Source of the DNA: Butyrivibrio sp.
GTDB taxonomy: Bacteria; Bacillota; Clostridia; Lachnospirales; Lachnospiraceae
Assembly (NCBI RefSeq): GCF_017635265.1
Contig: NZ_JAGBLU010000093.1
Coordinates: forward strand, 1 to 44,896
Direction: 5' to 3'
Length of the DNA: 44,896 bases
The position numbers were made by a program, and so were the translations under genes. Shown one piece after another: positions 22,884-30,898 of the stretch. The notes beneath the pieces are model-generated. The model made no database searches. It worked only from the letters and a program-made list of their open reading frames with translations, and was not told the origin of the DNA. Every line of letters begins with the position of its first letter. Position 1 is the stretch's first letter.

Positions 22884-24062
22884 CTAGGACAAAATTTGCC
22901 CCAAGATATCATCCATCTCTTTTCCGATAAAATGTACGGACTTATTCCAATAAAGCTTACTTGAAATGGCTACATGCGGTATCTCAACGATTTTCATCGA
23001 ATTATTGTCTAAAAGATCACCCAATAGCGGATCTCCGACAAGTTTCTCATATTTCCCCGAATCAATAAGATCAAGAAGCATTTCTTCACTTTTTATATCC
23101 ATATCTCCATCAAGAGCCAGTTCCTTGCGCAGCCCTGTCATAGTTCCAACTACGACATTTATGTCTTTTGTCCTTTTGTTTATATTTCGGCGAATACTGT
23201 TTCCAAGAATCTGCTCTCCTACAATCAGGATTGATTTCTTATCACCAAAACCATTTACTTTACCGCTTTCATCCTTTCCAAGTACTCTGTTAACTTTGTC
23301 TTTTCTTGTCATTTCCAACATATCAATAAGCTCTTCATCATCAGTACCTGTAAACATTCCTGCCACAAAAGGTATTCCATATTTCTCATATAAATACTTG
23401 GCTGTATTAAGTCCCGATTCTGTAACAACAAGATTAACCTGAGCCATGGTTAAATTTTCTATCTGACTAATGCAGGCTCCCATCATCATTTTTCCAACTA
23501 CTCTATAGCCTAAACTGCCGAGCTTATCATATAAATCATCTGCATTTGAATTAGCTGAAAAATCCAATGGCGTAGTGCCAAGAACATTGATGCCTTTATC
23601 AAATTTTTCCTCCGAAGGTTTTATGAACCGCTTAACAACGGCCAGCATAGCTTCGGATACTCCTTTGTTATACAGGCCCAATCCGTTTGTTGAAAAGCCA
23701 AAGGCAGGCAGTCCTGTCAATTCCTCAATTTCATGTGCTATACCTTTTAAATCAGAGCCTATTACCATTGGAACGGGACTTCCTATAATTGAATAGCATG
23801 TCGGATTTTTATATTCCGATGTCTTAAGAACGTTTTTGATAAGTTTGTCGTCCCTGCCAAGAACTGCATCTATTTCTCTAAGTCCCGAGCAATATACCAT
23901 GGATTTTGTCCCATACCATCTTGGCTCGTCATATCCTGTATAATTACCTGTACATCCGGATGCATCGTGAATAATACTCATTCCGCCCAAATCGAACATG
24001 GCGGAACAAACTCCTGAATAATCCGGTGCAATGGCAGGTAATGTAATCCATAACTGTTCCAC
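22884..24062 (-). CDS. Nitrogenase component 1-like subunit (NifK/NifE-like)
   Basis: 392 residues, shorter than NifK (~460-520). The N-terminus APDYSGVCSAMFDLGGMSII…HDASGCTGNYTGYDEPRWYG matches the component-1 pattern (C…AL…GI…HG…GC). Cysteines are at 19, 37, 58 and 89. Where family members have S-T-C-V-P before IGDD, this protein has GSPVPMVIGSD, so the third canonical cluster cysteine is missing. Presumed partner of the 24084 product as heterotetramer, reduced by the NifH-like ATPase. No nifB, nifE/N or nifV is present. A divergent nitrogenase-like (broadly 'group IV') enzyme of unknown substrate is most likely. Confidence 0.85.
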   Translation of the reverse strand: MEQLWITLPAIAPDYSGVCSAMFDLGGMSIIHDASGCTGNYTGYDEPRWYGTKSMVYCSGLREIDAVLGRDDKLIKNVLKTSEYKNPTCYSIIGSPVPMVIGSDLKGIAHEIEELTGLPAFGFSTNGLGLYNKGVSEAMLAVVKRFIKPSEEKFDKGINVLGTTPLDFSANSNADDLYDKLGSLGYRVVGKMMMGACISQIENLTMAQVNLVVTESGLNTAKYLYEKYGIPFVAGMFTGTDDEELIDMLEMTRKDKVNRVLGKDESGKVNGFGDKKSILIVGEQILGNSIRRNINKRTKDINVVVGTMTGLRKELALDGDMDIKSEEMLLDLIDSGKYEKLVGDPLLGDLLDNNSMKIVEIPHVAISSKLYWNKSVHFIGKEMDDILGQILS

Positions 24063-24083
24063 TGTTTTTTCCTCTTTTATCTG

Positions 24084-25358
24084 TTAAACAATAATAATCG
24101 CATCATCCAGAATTTTCTTTAAATCTGTGATTTCATCTTTAGTTTCACGCATTTTTTTCAGCAGTTCTATGAGGCCATTGTAGCCAAACAATCCATTCTG
24201 GCCTCCTATGTCAACCACATGTTTCGCACCTGATATATAACCTGCACTATAGCCAACCGCCAAATAATCTTCAGACACATGTTCTTCTTCCGTCACCTTT
24301 GGATTAAGCGGCTGACGAATCTCCATCTCAGGATAATTTTCCATCACCCATTCATAGTTTTCCTTGTCAGATGGAATCAACAACTGTGAATATATTCTTC
24401 TGACATTTAATCCGGCTTCAAGAAGGCATCTGGCAAATTCAAATGGTCTGGTAATAGCTTCCTGATCCACTATGATAGGCATATTTTCCAAATAGTTTCT
24501 TGTCAACTCAAGTTCTTTTCTTGCTCTGCTTTCATAGCTTTCAAGTTCAGGACACTCACATCCAAGTTTTTCGGCTATTTTTTCATATCCCGCCCTTATA
24601 TTCTCAGGTCTAAATGCAATCAGTACTTTCTCATAGGGAATTTGAAGCTTTTTTTGCATATTTCTTGCTGCATATTCTCCTGACGGTGCAATTACAACAT
24701 TAAGTGCACTTTTTGCCATATCCTGATAATTATCAAAAGACTTATAGTCAGATATGTGCCTTATTTCATCGGCTCCCATTGAAAGTAACACTTCGAATAA
24801 TTCACTGTTCTTTGATATTTCCTGCAAATTCCCGATAATATTTATGCCTTTGTCTCTGTCATCATTTCTCTCAAGAACTGAATACAGTTTATTCTGCACA
24901 TTTACAACCGGGGGAACTCCTGTATCTGTCGATGTCGGATTCATGTGACAGTCAATAAATTTTATCCCCGGATACATATCACAAAGTTCAGCCATAAGCG
25001 CCTCATGGTCCGTTCCAAGAAGATCGTCTATACAGCTGACAAAAATTCCCATAACTCTTGGTACTCTATTTCTTTTTTTTAAAAAAGAAAGAAGTTCTTC
25101 AAGAGCATCTTTAAGCATTTGTTCATAGTCACCGGATACAATTGACTGTTCGGTTAAAAACAAATACGAAACACGCTCTTTTCTGCCATCCATTCTGGCA
25201 CCAAGCGCTCCATGCCTTCCGCACGCTGCCGGACTTACAAACAAAAAATAACTCTCAGGTATCAGCTGTGCTGCTTTTAATACTCCCCAGCTACCATGGG
25301 CAGGAGATGAATAATGAAGGCTTGTTTCAAACACATTGTCTATCAAGCTGCAACTCAT
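24084..25358 (-). CDS. Nitrogenase component 1-like subunit (NifD-like)
   Basis: 424 residues. [16 protein letters not shown] (Cys46) and [14 protein letters not shown] (Cys109) correspond to the second and third cluster cysteines of NifD/BchN. The 63-residue spacing is intermediate between BchN and NifD. The first cysteine, expected near residue 20, is replaced (SSPAHGSW). Cys275/His442-type cofactor ligands of NifD could not be identified. The gene overlaps the nifH-like gene by 32 bp and has GGAGG 8 nt before its ATG, implying tight coupling. It is followed after 21 bp by the second subunit. Function unknown. Confidence 0.85.
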   Translation of the reverse strand: MSCSLIDNVFETSLHYSSPAHGSWGVLKAAQLIPESYFLFVSPAACGRHGALGARMDGRKERVSYLFLTEQSIVSGDYEQMLKDALEELLSFLKKRNRVPRVMGIFVSCIDDLLGTDHEALMAELCDMYPGIKFIDCHMNPTSTDTGVPPVVNVQNKLYSVLERNDDRDKGINIIGNLQEISKNSELFEVLLSMGADEIRHISDYKSFDNYQDMAKSALNVVIAPSGEYAARNMQKKLQIPYEKVLIAFRPENIRAGYEKIAEKLGCECPELESYESRARKELELTRNYLENMPIIVDQEAITRPFEFARCLLEAGLNVRRIYSQLLIPSDKENYEWVMENYPEMEIRQPLNPKVTEEEHVSEDYLAVGYSAGYISGAKHVVDIGGQNGLFGYNGLIELLKKMRETKDEITDLKKILDDAIIIV

Positions 25359-26112
25359 AGGCGCTTACCTCCAAAACTTTTTCTGCCAGAGTCCTGTAAC
25401 AACCTGCCATTCTTGAATCGGGAAGTGCTTCAATAACTGTCTTTCCCTGTGCTTCTGCCTGTTGAACAGCTCCGTCACGCGGAATTACGCATAACACTTT
25501 TTCACCCATTTCATTTACGGCTTTTTCAACAATTTCCACTTCGTTTTCTACGTTTCTGCTGTTTAATATAATTCCACCAAGTTTTGCATAACCTCTTTTT
25601 CCAAAATTATGAACAGCACTGACTATATTGGATGCTGCATAAAGAGCCATCATCTCGCCTGAAGTTACGACAAGTACATGATCAGCATATCCTTCTCTTA
25701 TAGGCATAGCGAAGCCACCGCAAACCACGTCTCCAAGCACATCATAAAGCACAATATCCGGTTTATATATATCGTATGCTCCCAGTTCCTCCAGCTTATC
25801 GAAAGCCGTTATTATGCCTCTTCCTGCACAACCGATTCCCGGTGTCGGTCCTCCGGCCTCTACACAGAGGATATCGCGAAAGCCCTTGAAAACAATATCG
25901 TCAAGCTCAACTCCTGTTGGGCCTTTATCTCTAATCTGATCAAGAACTGTGGGTATCTTTACTCCATTCATCAAACATTTTGTTGAATCGGATTTGGGAT
26001 CACAGCCAATCTGCATTACCTTATATCCGGCATCTGCCAATGCCGCAGATAAATTTGAAGTTGTGGTGGACTTTCCAATGCCACCTTTGCCATATACAGC
26101 AATTTTTACCAT
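25327..26112 (-). CDS. NifH-like nitrogenase iron protein (reductase ATPase)
   Basis: 261 residues; P-loop NTPase that would pass electrons from a bridging [4Fe-4S] cluster to the component-1-like partner. [12 protein letters not shown] is Walker [10 protein letters not shown] follows. Both cluster ligands are present: Cys95 in PGIGCAGRG, with Arg98 equivalent to the ADP-ribosylation arginine of NifH, and Cys131 in [16 protein letters not shown]. The start at 26112 follows AGGAGAAACTT; the seven upstream codons are discarded. Shorter than NifH (~275-295) at the C-terminus. First gene of the operon, divergent from a CRP-like regulator. Confidence 0.93.
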   Translation of the reverse strand: MVKIAVYGKGGIGKSTTTSNLSAALADAGYKVMQIGCDPKSDSTKCLMNGVKIPTVLDQIRDKGPTGVELDDIVFKGFRDILCVEAGGPTPGIGCAGRGIITAFDKLEELGAYDIYKPDIVLYDVLGDVVCGGFAMPIREGYADHVLVVTSGEMMALYAASNIVSAVHNFGKRGYAKLGGIILNSRNVENEVEIVEKAVNEMGEKVLCVIPRDGAVQQAEAQGKTVIEALPDSRMAGCYRTLAEKVLEVSAYELQLDRQCV

Positions 26113-26178
26113 AAGTTTCTCCTCTTTAATCAATAGTTTTTATCTGACAAAATCCAGTCAGAAGCGGATACCTTAACA

Positions 26179-26212
26179 GACCAAAAGACGGTCATAAAAG
26201 GTAACCGGTTAC
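26179..26212. promoter_or_regulatory. Palindromes between the nifH-like gene and its divergent regulator
   Basis: GTAACCGGTTAC (26201-26212) is a perfect 12-bp palindrome, extended by A/T runs on both sides. Next to it GACC-N7-GGTC (26179-26193) is a second inverted repeat. Both lie 70-130 bp upstream of the nifH-like start and just upstream of the regulator's promoter. This position suits operators for the divergent CRP-like protein. Neither resembles the classic TGTGA-N6-TCACA site. Confidence 0.5.
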
Positions 26213-26253
26213 TTTTTTGTATATAAAACTGCAATAAAACATCACTCCAAATC

Positions 26254-26317
26254 TTGTATATAAGCGCTTTTTGTATTAAAATATCGGAGTAGAATGTTAG
26301 CTATTGCTAACCACTGA
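26254..26317 (+). promoter_or_regulatory. Regulator promoter and 7-codon leader ORF
   Basis: TTGTAT (26254-26259), 17 bp, TAAAAT (26277-26282). Just after it CGGAGTAGA precedes an ATG at 26294 that opens M-L-A-I-A-N-H-stop. Within that mini-ORF GTTAGC and GCTAAC form a 6-bp inverted repeat. It is better provided with ribosome binding sequence than the main ORF and could be a regulatory leader peptide. Confidence 0.45.
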
Positions 26318-26375
26318 CAAGATTATCAAATATAGAAAGAATAATATGTTGCCTACGCAACACTTTTTGATTTTT

Positions 26376-27047
26376 ATGGAAAACATTCAAGAACTGGGAA
26401 AATGCAGACTTTTTAAAGATATAGATTTTTCTGATATAGATTTACTTTTAGAAAAATCAGACTACTATATCAAAGAATATCTGAAAGGAGCTGACATATA
26501 TCCCGCAGATTCACCAATCAGCCATGCAGGAATAATATTATCCGGAGAAGTCGATGTATTGCACACCTCGATACACGGAGATGAGGAAATTGTAGGAAGG
26601 GATTGCAAAGGGGATATAATCGGACCGGCTTTTTGCATAACAGGAACCTGCAACGATCTGTCTCAATTCAGAGTCAGGAATAATGTAATAGTTTTCTTCT
26701 TTAATATTAACAAAATACTGGAAAATCCGGTTTGTTCCGAATACTATTCGATATTTATAAGAAATCTGACAAACATATTGGCTTCTAATAATATAATCCT
26801 TAATCGTAAGATCAAGCTATTAACAAGGCGCTCCCTTAGAGAAAAGCTGATGGTATATTTTATTCATCTGTCTGATATGGCCGGCAGTAATAGCTTTGAG
26901 CTGCATTTTACCAGAGAAGAACTTGCAAGATATGTCTTTTCCGAGCGTTCATCTGTTTGCCGGGAGCTTGGAAAAATGCAGGATGATGGACTTATAAAGG
27001 TAAACGGCAATATTATCACAATTTCCAATGACTTTTCATTCACATAA
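26376..27047 (+). CDS. CRP/FNR-family transcriptional regulator
   Basis: 223 residues from this start: an N-terminal cyclic-nucleotide-binding-type beta barrel (SHAGIILSGEVDVLHTSIHG) and a C-terminal Crp-type winged helix (FTREELARYVFSERSSVCRE) with recognition helix SERSSVCREL. The FNR N-terminal cysteine cluster is absent, so oxygen sensing by [4Fe-4S] in the FNR manner is unlikely. The ligand is unknown. The start is uncertain: ATG 26376 fits family length but lacks an RBS, and ATG 26346 adds ten residues with a weak AGAAAG. Divergent from, and probably regulator of, the nitrogenase-like operon. Confidence 0.85.
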   Translation: MENIQELGKCRLFKDIDFSDIDLLLEKSDYYIKEYLKGADIYPADSPISHAGIILSGEVDVLHTSIHGDEEIVGRDCKGDIIGPAFCITGTCNDLSQFRVRNNVIVFFFNINKILENPVCSEYYSIFIRNLTNILASNNIILNRKIKLLTRRSLREKLMVYFIHLSDMAGSNSFELHFTREELARYVFSERSSVCRELGKMQDDGLIKVNGNIITISNDFSFT

Positions 27048-27077
27048 AAAGGGACTAGCAAATACTAATCCCTTTTA
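27046..27077. terminator. Bidirectional terminator between regulator and rplQ
   Basis: AAAAGGGA-C-TAG pairs with CTA-A-TCCCTTTT (one mismatch), with T-runs on both strands. It separates the converging CRP-like gene and the rpoA-rplQ transcript, 13 bp beyond the rplQ stop. It shows that transcription of the ribosomal operon ends before the accessory block. Confidence 0.75.
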
Positions 27078-27089
27078 AAAAACTCTGAA

Positions 27090-27626
27090 TTATACTAACT
27101 CAAGAACAACCATCATAGCTGCATCGCCTTTTCTCTGGCCAATCTTAACGATTCTTGTGTATCCACCCTTACGGTCTGCATACTTAGGACCATACTCATC
27201 GAAAAGTTTTGCAACAAGGTCGATTTCCTTAGTATTTCTCTTTCTTCCCTTATTCTCCTGTGGAACTTCAACTACAGGATAAAGAGTCTTAAGAAGCTGT
27301 CTTCTTGCGTGCATACGTGAAGGCATATCTTTCTTGATTTCCTTCTTAACAGTTGTATACTTTGTAACCTTCTTGCCATCTACAACTTCTTTTACTCTCT
27401 TACCGTCTTTGTCCTTTTCAGGAACCTTGCAATCAACTGTAAGTGTCTCGAAGTTGTCCTTCTCTTTAGCTGCAAGAGTGATCATAGGCTCTACGATCTT
27501 CTTGATTTCTTTTGCTCTTGCTTCTGTGGTAATAATCTTACCATTGTAAAGAAGTGCTGTTACCTGATTACGAAGAAGTGCTCTTCTAGGTTTTGTTGCT
27601 TTTCCAAGCTTTCTGTACATTGCCAT
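27090..27626 (-). CDS. rplQ: Ribosomal protein L17 (long form)
   Basis: 178-residue bL17. MAMYRKLGKATKPRRALLRN and GGYTRIVKIGQRKGDAAMM are the conserved ends. Typical L17 is ~115-130 residues; here about 55 extra residues, rich in Lys/Glu/Asp (KDKDGKRVKEVVDGKKVTKY…), interrupt the middle. I associate this insertion with Lachnospiraceae. Last ribosomal gene before the accessory block, 161 bp after rpoA. Confidence 0.97.
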   Translation of the reverse strand: MAMYRKLGKATKPRRALLRNQVTALLYNGKIITTEARAKEIKKIVEPMITLAAKEKDNFETLTVDCKVPEKDKDGKRVKEVVDGKKVTKYTTVKKEIKKDMPSRMHARRQLLKTLYPVVEVPQENKGRKRNTKEIDLVAKLFDEYGPKYADRKGGYTRIVKIGQRKGDAAMMVVLELV

Positions 27627-27728
27627 TGTTTTAATTCCTTTCTCATCTGCAGGTTTCCCCTGCCAGTTAACATGAGGAAATGCTCATCGGTCTTACTTTC
27701 CGGATGCTGTTAATGTTACTATGAGAAC

Positions 27729-27762
27729 CCGGACCGGTACACATCGGCTTTATCCGGTCCGG
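27729..27762 (-). other. GC-rich hairpin between rpoA and rplQ
   Basis: CCGGACCGG (27729-27737) and CCGGTCCGG (27754-27762) form a perfect 9-bp stem in otherwise AT-rich DNA, in the unusually long 161-bp rpoA-rplQ gap. No T-run follows, so it may be a processing or stability element or an L17 leader rather than a terminator. Confidence 0.45.
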
Positions 27763-27787
27763 ATATTCATTTAAATGATATTAGTAA

Positions 27788-28744
27788 TTATTCGCCATCT
27801 GCTCTGAGTGAAAGTCCAAGCTCATCAAGCTTAGCAAGAACTTCCTCAAGTGACTTACGGCCAAGATTACGAACCTTCATCATATCATCAGGAGTCTTGT
27901 TTGCAAGTTCCTGAACTGTATTGATTCCGGCTCTCTTGAGACAGTTGAATGAACGAACTGAAAGTTCAAGTTCATCAATAGACATCTCAAGAACCTTACC
28001 CTTCTCATCATCTTCCTTCTCTACCATAACTTCTGCAGTCTTGGCATTCTCGGAAAGATCGATAAAGAGGCTAAGATGCTCTGAAAGAACCTTAGCTGCA
28101 AGGCTTACAGCCTCGTCAGGAGTAAGTGTTCCATCAGTATGAACATCAAGTGTAAGCTTATCAAAATCAGTAACCTGACCTACACGTGTATTCTCAACAG
28201 TTACGTTTACTCTCTCTACAGGAGTGTAGATAGAATCGATAGCGATAACTCCGATTGGAAGATCGCCTGTCTTATTCTTGTCTGAGCTTACATAACCTCT
28301 TCCTTTAGTGATGGTAAGCTCCATATAAAGCTTAGCATCTTTTCCGGAAAGTGTAGCGATTACCTGATCAGGATTCATAATCTCAATATCCTGATCTACC
28401 TGAATATCAGAAGCTTTCACAACACCTTCACCATTGAACTCGATATAAGCTGTCTTTGGTTCATTTGTGTCTGAAGAATTCTTAATTGAAAGATTCTTGA
28501 TATTCATAATGATCTCAGTTACGTCTTCCTTAACTCCGGGAATAGAACTGAACTCATGCAGAACGCCTTCAATCTTAACCTGACTAACTGCTGCTCCAGG
28601 TAATGAAGAGAGCATAATCCTGCGAAGGGAATTGCCCAGTGTAATACCGTATCCTCTCTCAAGAGGCTCCACTACGAATTTACCATACTTCTTATCATCT
28701 GAGATTTCAGCAACTTCAATATTTGGTCTTTCAAAATCAAACAC
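27788..28744 (-). CDS. rpoA: RNA polymerase subunit alpha
   Basis: 318 residues. The N-terminal dimerisation domain includes [20 protein letters not shown] and the C-terminal DNA-binding domain the helix-hairpin-helix [20 protein letters not shown]. The two are joined by an acidic linker (EKEDDEKGK). Length and motifs are standard; order rpsD-rpoA-rplQ as in Bacillus. Confidence 0.98.
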   Translation of the reverse strand: MFDFERPNIEVAEISDDKKYGKFVVEPLERGYGITLGNSLRRIMLSSLPGAAVSQVKIEGVLHEFSSIPGVKEDVTEIIMNIKNLSIKNSSDTNEPKTAYIEFNGEGVVKASDIQVDQDIEIMNPDQVIATLSGKDAKLYMELTITKGRGYVSSDKNKTGDLPIGVIAIDSIYTPVERVNVTVENTRVGQVTDFDKLTLDVHTDGTLTPDEAVSLAAKVLSEHLSLFIDLSENAKTAEVMVEKEDDEKGKVLEMSIDELELSVRSFNCLKRAGINTVQELANKTPDDMMKVRNLGRKSLEEVLAKLDELGLSLRADGE

Positions 28745-28789
28745 TGATATACCCTCCTTAAGTGGTTTGTTAACAAGTTAATTATATCA

Positions 28790-29383
28790 TTATTTTGAAT
28801 ACAACTCGACGATAAGCATTTCGTCAACCGGTACGTCGATAACTTCTCTTGAAGGAAGTTCTTTTACTGTACCCTTAAGGCCTTCCTTGTTAACATCAAG
28901 CCATTCAGGAACAAGTCTTCCTGCTGTGATCTCTGAAATATCCTTGAATCTCTGGATATTCTTAGCTGCTTCTTTAACTTCGATTACATCACCAGCTTTG
29001 ATAAGGTATGAAGGGATGTTGATCATCTTGCCATTAACAGTAATGAACTTATGAAGAACAACCTGTCTTGCTTCTCTTCTTGTTCTTGCAAATCCCATTC
29101 TGAAGATTACATTGTCAAGTCTGCTCTCAAGAATTGTCATAAGGTTTGAACCTGTCTGACCCTTCATTCTGTCAGCACGAACATAGTAATTTCTGAAAGG
29201 CTTCTCAAGAACACCGTAGATGAATTTAGCCTTCTGCTTCTCACGAAGCTGAAGTCCGTACTCACTCATCTTCTTACCAGCTCTAGCTGATGTTCTCTTT
29301 GACTTCTTGTCATATCCAAGAAATGTTGGATCCAAATCAAGTGATCTGCATCTTTTTAATACTGGAACTCTGTTTACTGCCAT
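28790..29383 (-). CDS. rpsD: Ribosomal protein S4
   Basis: 197-residue uS4, a primary 16S rRNA-binding protein. GFARTRREARQVVLHKFITV lies in the S4 RNA-binding domain. The N-terminal zinc-type cysteines of some S4 proteins are absent (only Cys12 is seen), marking the zinc-free form. A 139-bp gap (29384-29522) upstream contains a TTACA…TGTAA stem and may hold an S4-responsive leader; this is tentative. Confidence 0.97.
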   Translation of the reverse strand: MAVNRVPVLKRCRSLDLDPTFLGYDKKSKRTSARAGKKMSEYGLQLREKQKAKFIYGVLEKPFRNYYVRADRMKGQTGSNLMTILESRLDNVIFRMGFARTRREARQVVLHKFITVNGKMINIPSYLIKAGDVIEVKEAAKNIQRFKDISEITAGRLVPEWLDVNKEGLKGTVKELPSREVIDVPVDEMLIVELYSK

Positions 29384-29522
29384 TTTTTGGCTCCTTTCTT
29401 TTTCTCAGATCGCCATTTGCTCTCTGATGTTGTTTACAGTGTTATGCACCTTCGTCCAACGAGTTATAGTTTACACATCTATATGCACATGTAACTGCTT
29501 ATAATCGTGATAGGATCACCGA

Positions 29523-29933
29523 TTATACTCTACGACGCTTAGGTGGGCGGCATCCGTTATGTGGTACAGGTGTTACGTCTGTGATAGATGTAACTGTAAG
29601 ACCGCTTGCAGCAAGAGCTCTGATTGCAGCTTCTCTTCCTGATCCCGGTCCCTTAACGAATACATCAACAGTCTTAAGGCCATGTACAAGTGCAGCCTTA
29701 GTTGCTGTCTCTGCAGCTACCTGTGCAGCATAAGGAGTAGATTTCCTTGAACCCTTAAATCCCAGACCGCCGGCACTTGCCCAGCTAAGAGCATTTCCTG
29801 CAGCATCTGTCAAAGTAACGATTGTGTTATTGAAAGATGACTGGATATGTGCCTGTCCGTGTTCAACGTTTTTCTTGACACGCTTTTTTGCAGCTGCTTT
29901 CTTTGCAGCTGTAGCTGATTTCTGATTTGCCAT
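29523..29933 (-). CDS. rpsK: Ribosomal protein S11
   Basis: 136-residue uS11 of the 30S platform. [20 protein letters not shown] and the C-terminal [20 protein letters not shown] are diagnostic. The N-terminus has a short Lys/Ala-rich extension ([16 protein letters not shown]). Between rpsM and rpsD as usual. Confidence 0.98.
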   Translation of the reverse strand: MANQKSATAAKKAAAKKRVKKNVEHGQAHIQSSFNNTIVTLTDAAGNALSWASAGGLGFKGSRKSTPYAAQVAAETATKAALVHGLKTVDVFVKGPGSGREAAIRALAASGLTVTSITDVTPVPHNGCRPPKRRRV

Positions 29934-30034
29934 TTTAAACTAACCTACTTTCTTCCTATAAATACTAGTTGTAATGTTACTTTATGAATCTGCCATGCAC
30001 AAATTCATCCGGTCCCAATAGCCTCTGGAAAGAA

Positions 30035-30403
30035 TTACTTCTTCTTATTAGCGATTGTTCTCTTTGGTCCTTTTCTTGTTCTTGCATTTGTCTTAGTTCT
30101 CTGACCACGGCAAGGAAGTCCTCTTCTGTGACGCATTCCTCTGAAACATCCGATCTCAGTAAGTCTCTTGATGTTCATAGCAACTTCTCTTCTAAGGTCA
30201 CCCTCTACCTCGTAGTCGTTACCGATGATCTCGGCAATTCTCTTTACTTCTTCGTCTGTAAGATCACGAACACGTGTGTCCGGATTTACTTTTGCTGCCT
30301 CAAGAATCTTGTTTGAGCTTGTTCTACCGATACCGTAGATATATGTCAAACCGATCTCTACTCGCTTATCTCTAGGTAAATCTACACCTGCAATACGAGC
30401 CAT
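30035..30403 (-). CDS. rpsM: Ribosomal protein S13
   Basis: 122-residue uS13 of the 30S head, contacting the P-site tRNA and 50S bridge. [20 protein letters not shown] and [20 protein letters not shown] are characteristic. Upstream, a 188-bp gap to rpmJ contains a stem GATTGGG(G)C…GCCCAATC (30495-30517) that could be a leader element; no gene is supported there. Confidence 0.98.
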   Translation of the reverse strand: MARIAGVDLPRDKRVEIGLTYIYGIGRTSSNKILEAAKVNPDTRVRDLTDEEVKRIAEIIGNDYEVEGDLRREVAMNIKRLTEIGCFRGMRHRRGLPCRGQRTKTNARTRKGPKRTIANKKK

Positions 30404-30591
30404 TTTAATTCCTCCATTTACAAATAAATAATAGTTTAATGAGAAGCTTTACTCCTCCTGCTCCGGTAATCTTGTCCAGAGCTGTTACTTGTTTGATTGG
30501 GGCTTTATTGCCCAATCGGACAGTACTTAATCCGATCTTTCCAATACGCAATTCATTATTGGTATCAAAAAGTAATCCGAAACGGCTCGAA

Positions 30592-30705
30592 TTAACCCTG
30601 TCTCTGTTTGTGCTTAGGGTTGTCACAGATTACTCTGATAACGCCCTTTCTCTTAATAACCTTGCACTTCTCGCACATAGGCTTAACAGAAGACCTAACT
30701 TTCAT
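30592..30705 (-). CDS. rpmJ: Ribosomal protein L36
   Basis: 37-residue bL36. The frame reads [19 protein letters not shown]…[17 protein letters not shown], with the zinc ligands Cys11, Cys14, Cys27 and His32 of the zinc-binding (C+) form. AAGGAGAAAC precedes the ATG at 30705. Normally next to infA; here separated from it by the TRAP/uracil permease block. Confidence 0.96.
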   Translation of the reverse strand: MKVRSSVKPMCEKCKVIKRKGVIRVICDNPKHKQRQG

Positions 30706-30786
30706 TGTTTCTCCTTTCCTGCATGGTAACAGAATAATGCCTGAAAAAGGGCACACTATCCCCTTTTCCTAAAAAGACCATTTGAT

Positions 30787-30815
30787 ATCATAGCATATAT
30801 TAATTCAATAATCAA
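30787..30815 (-). promoter_or_regulatory. Promoter of rpmJ-rpsM-rpsK-rpsD-rpoA-rplQ
   Basis: Minus-strand TTGATT (30810-30815), 17 bp, TATGAT (30787-30792), about 80 bp upstream of rpmJ and downstream of the uracil permease terminator. It would let the second half of the ribosomal cluster be expressed independently of the inserted genes. Confidence 0.65.
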
Positions 30816-30830
30816 CATGTTTTTACAAAA

Positions 30831-30872
30831 AAAATACCAGGATTCCGATAAAAATTTTCTACCGAAATCCTG
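30831..30872 (-). terminator. Terminator of the uracil permease gene
   Basis: CAGGATTTCGG and CGGAATCCTG pair with a small internal mismatch. On the minus strand they are followed by GTATTTTTTTT. The terminator ends 27 bp beyond the permease stop and just before the rpmJ promoter. Confidence 0.75.
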
Positions 30873-30898
30873 ATAATATATTATTGCAGCTGAGCCCT

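Noticed and set aside
22966-23442. 158-codon plus-strand ORF
   Set aside because: Antisense to the NifK-like gene, Ser-rich shadow without RBS.
19764-26112. A functional N2-fixing nitrogenase
   Set aside because: No nifB, nifE or nifN is present, the component-1 subunits are short, and cluster and cofactor ligands are missing.
30405-30626. 73-codon minus-strand ORF between rpmJ and rpsM
   Set aside because: Overlaps rpmJ in another frame, covers the GATTGGG stem and has no RBS or known homology. Treated as leader.
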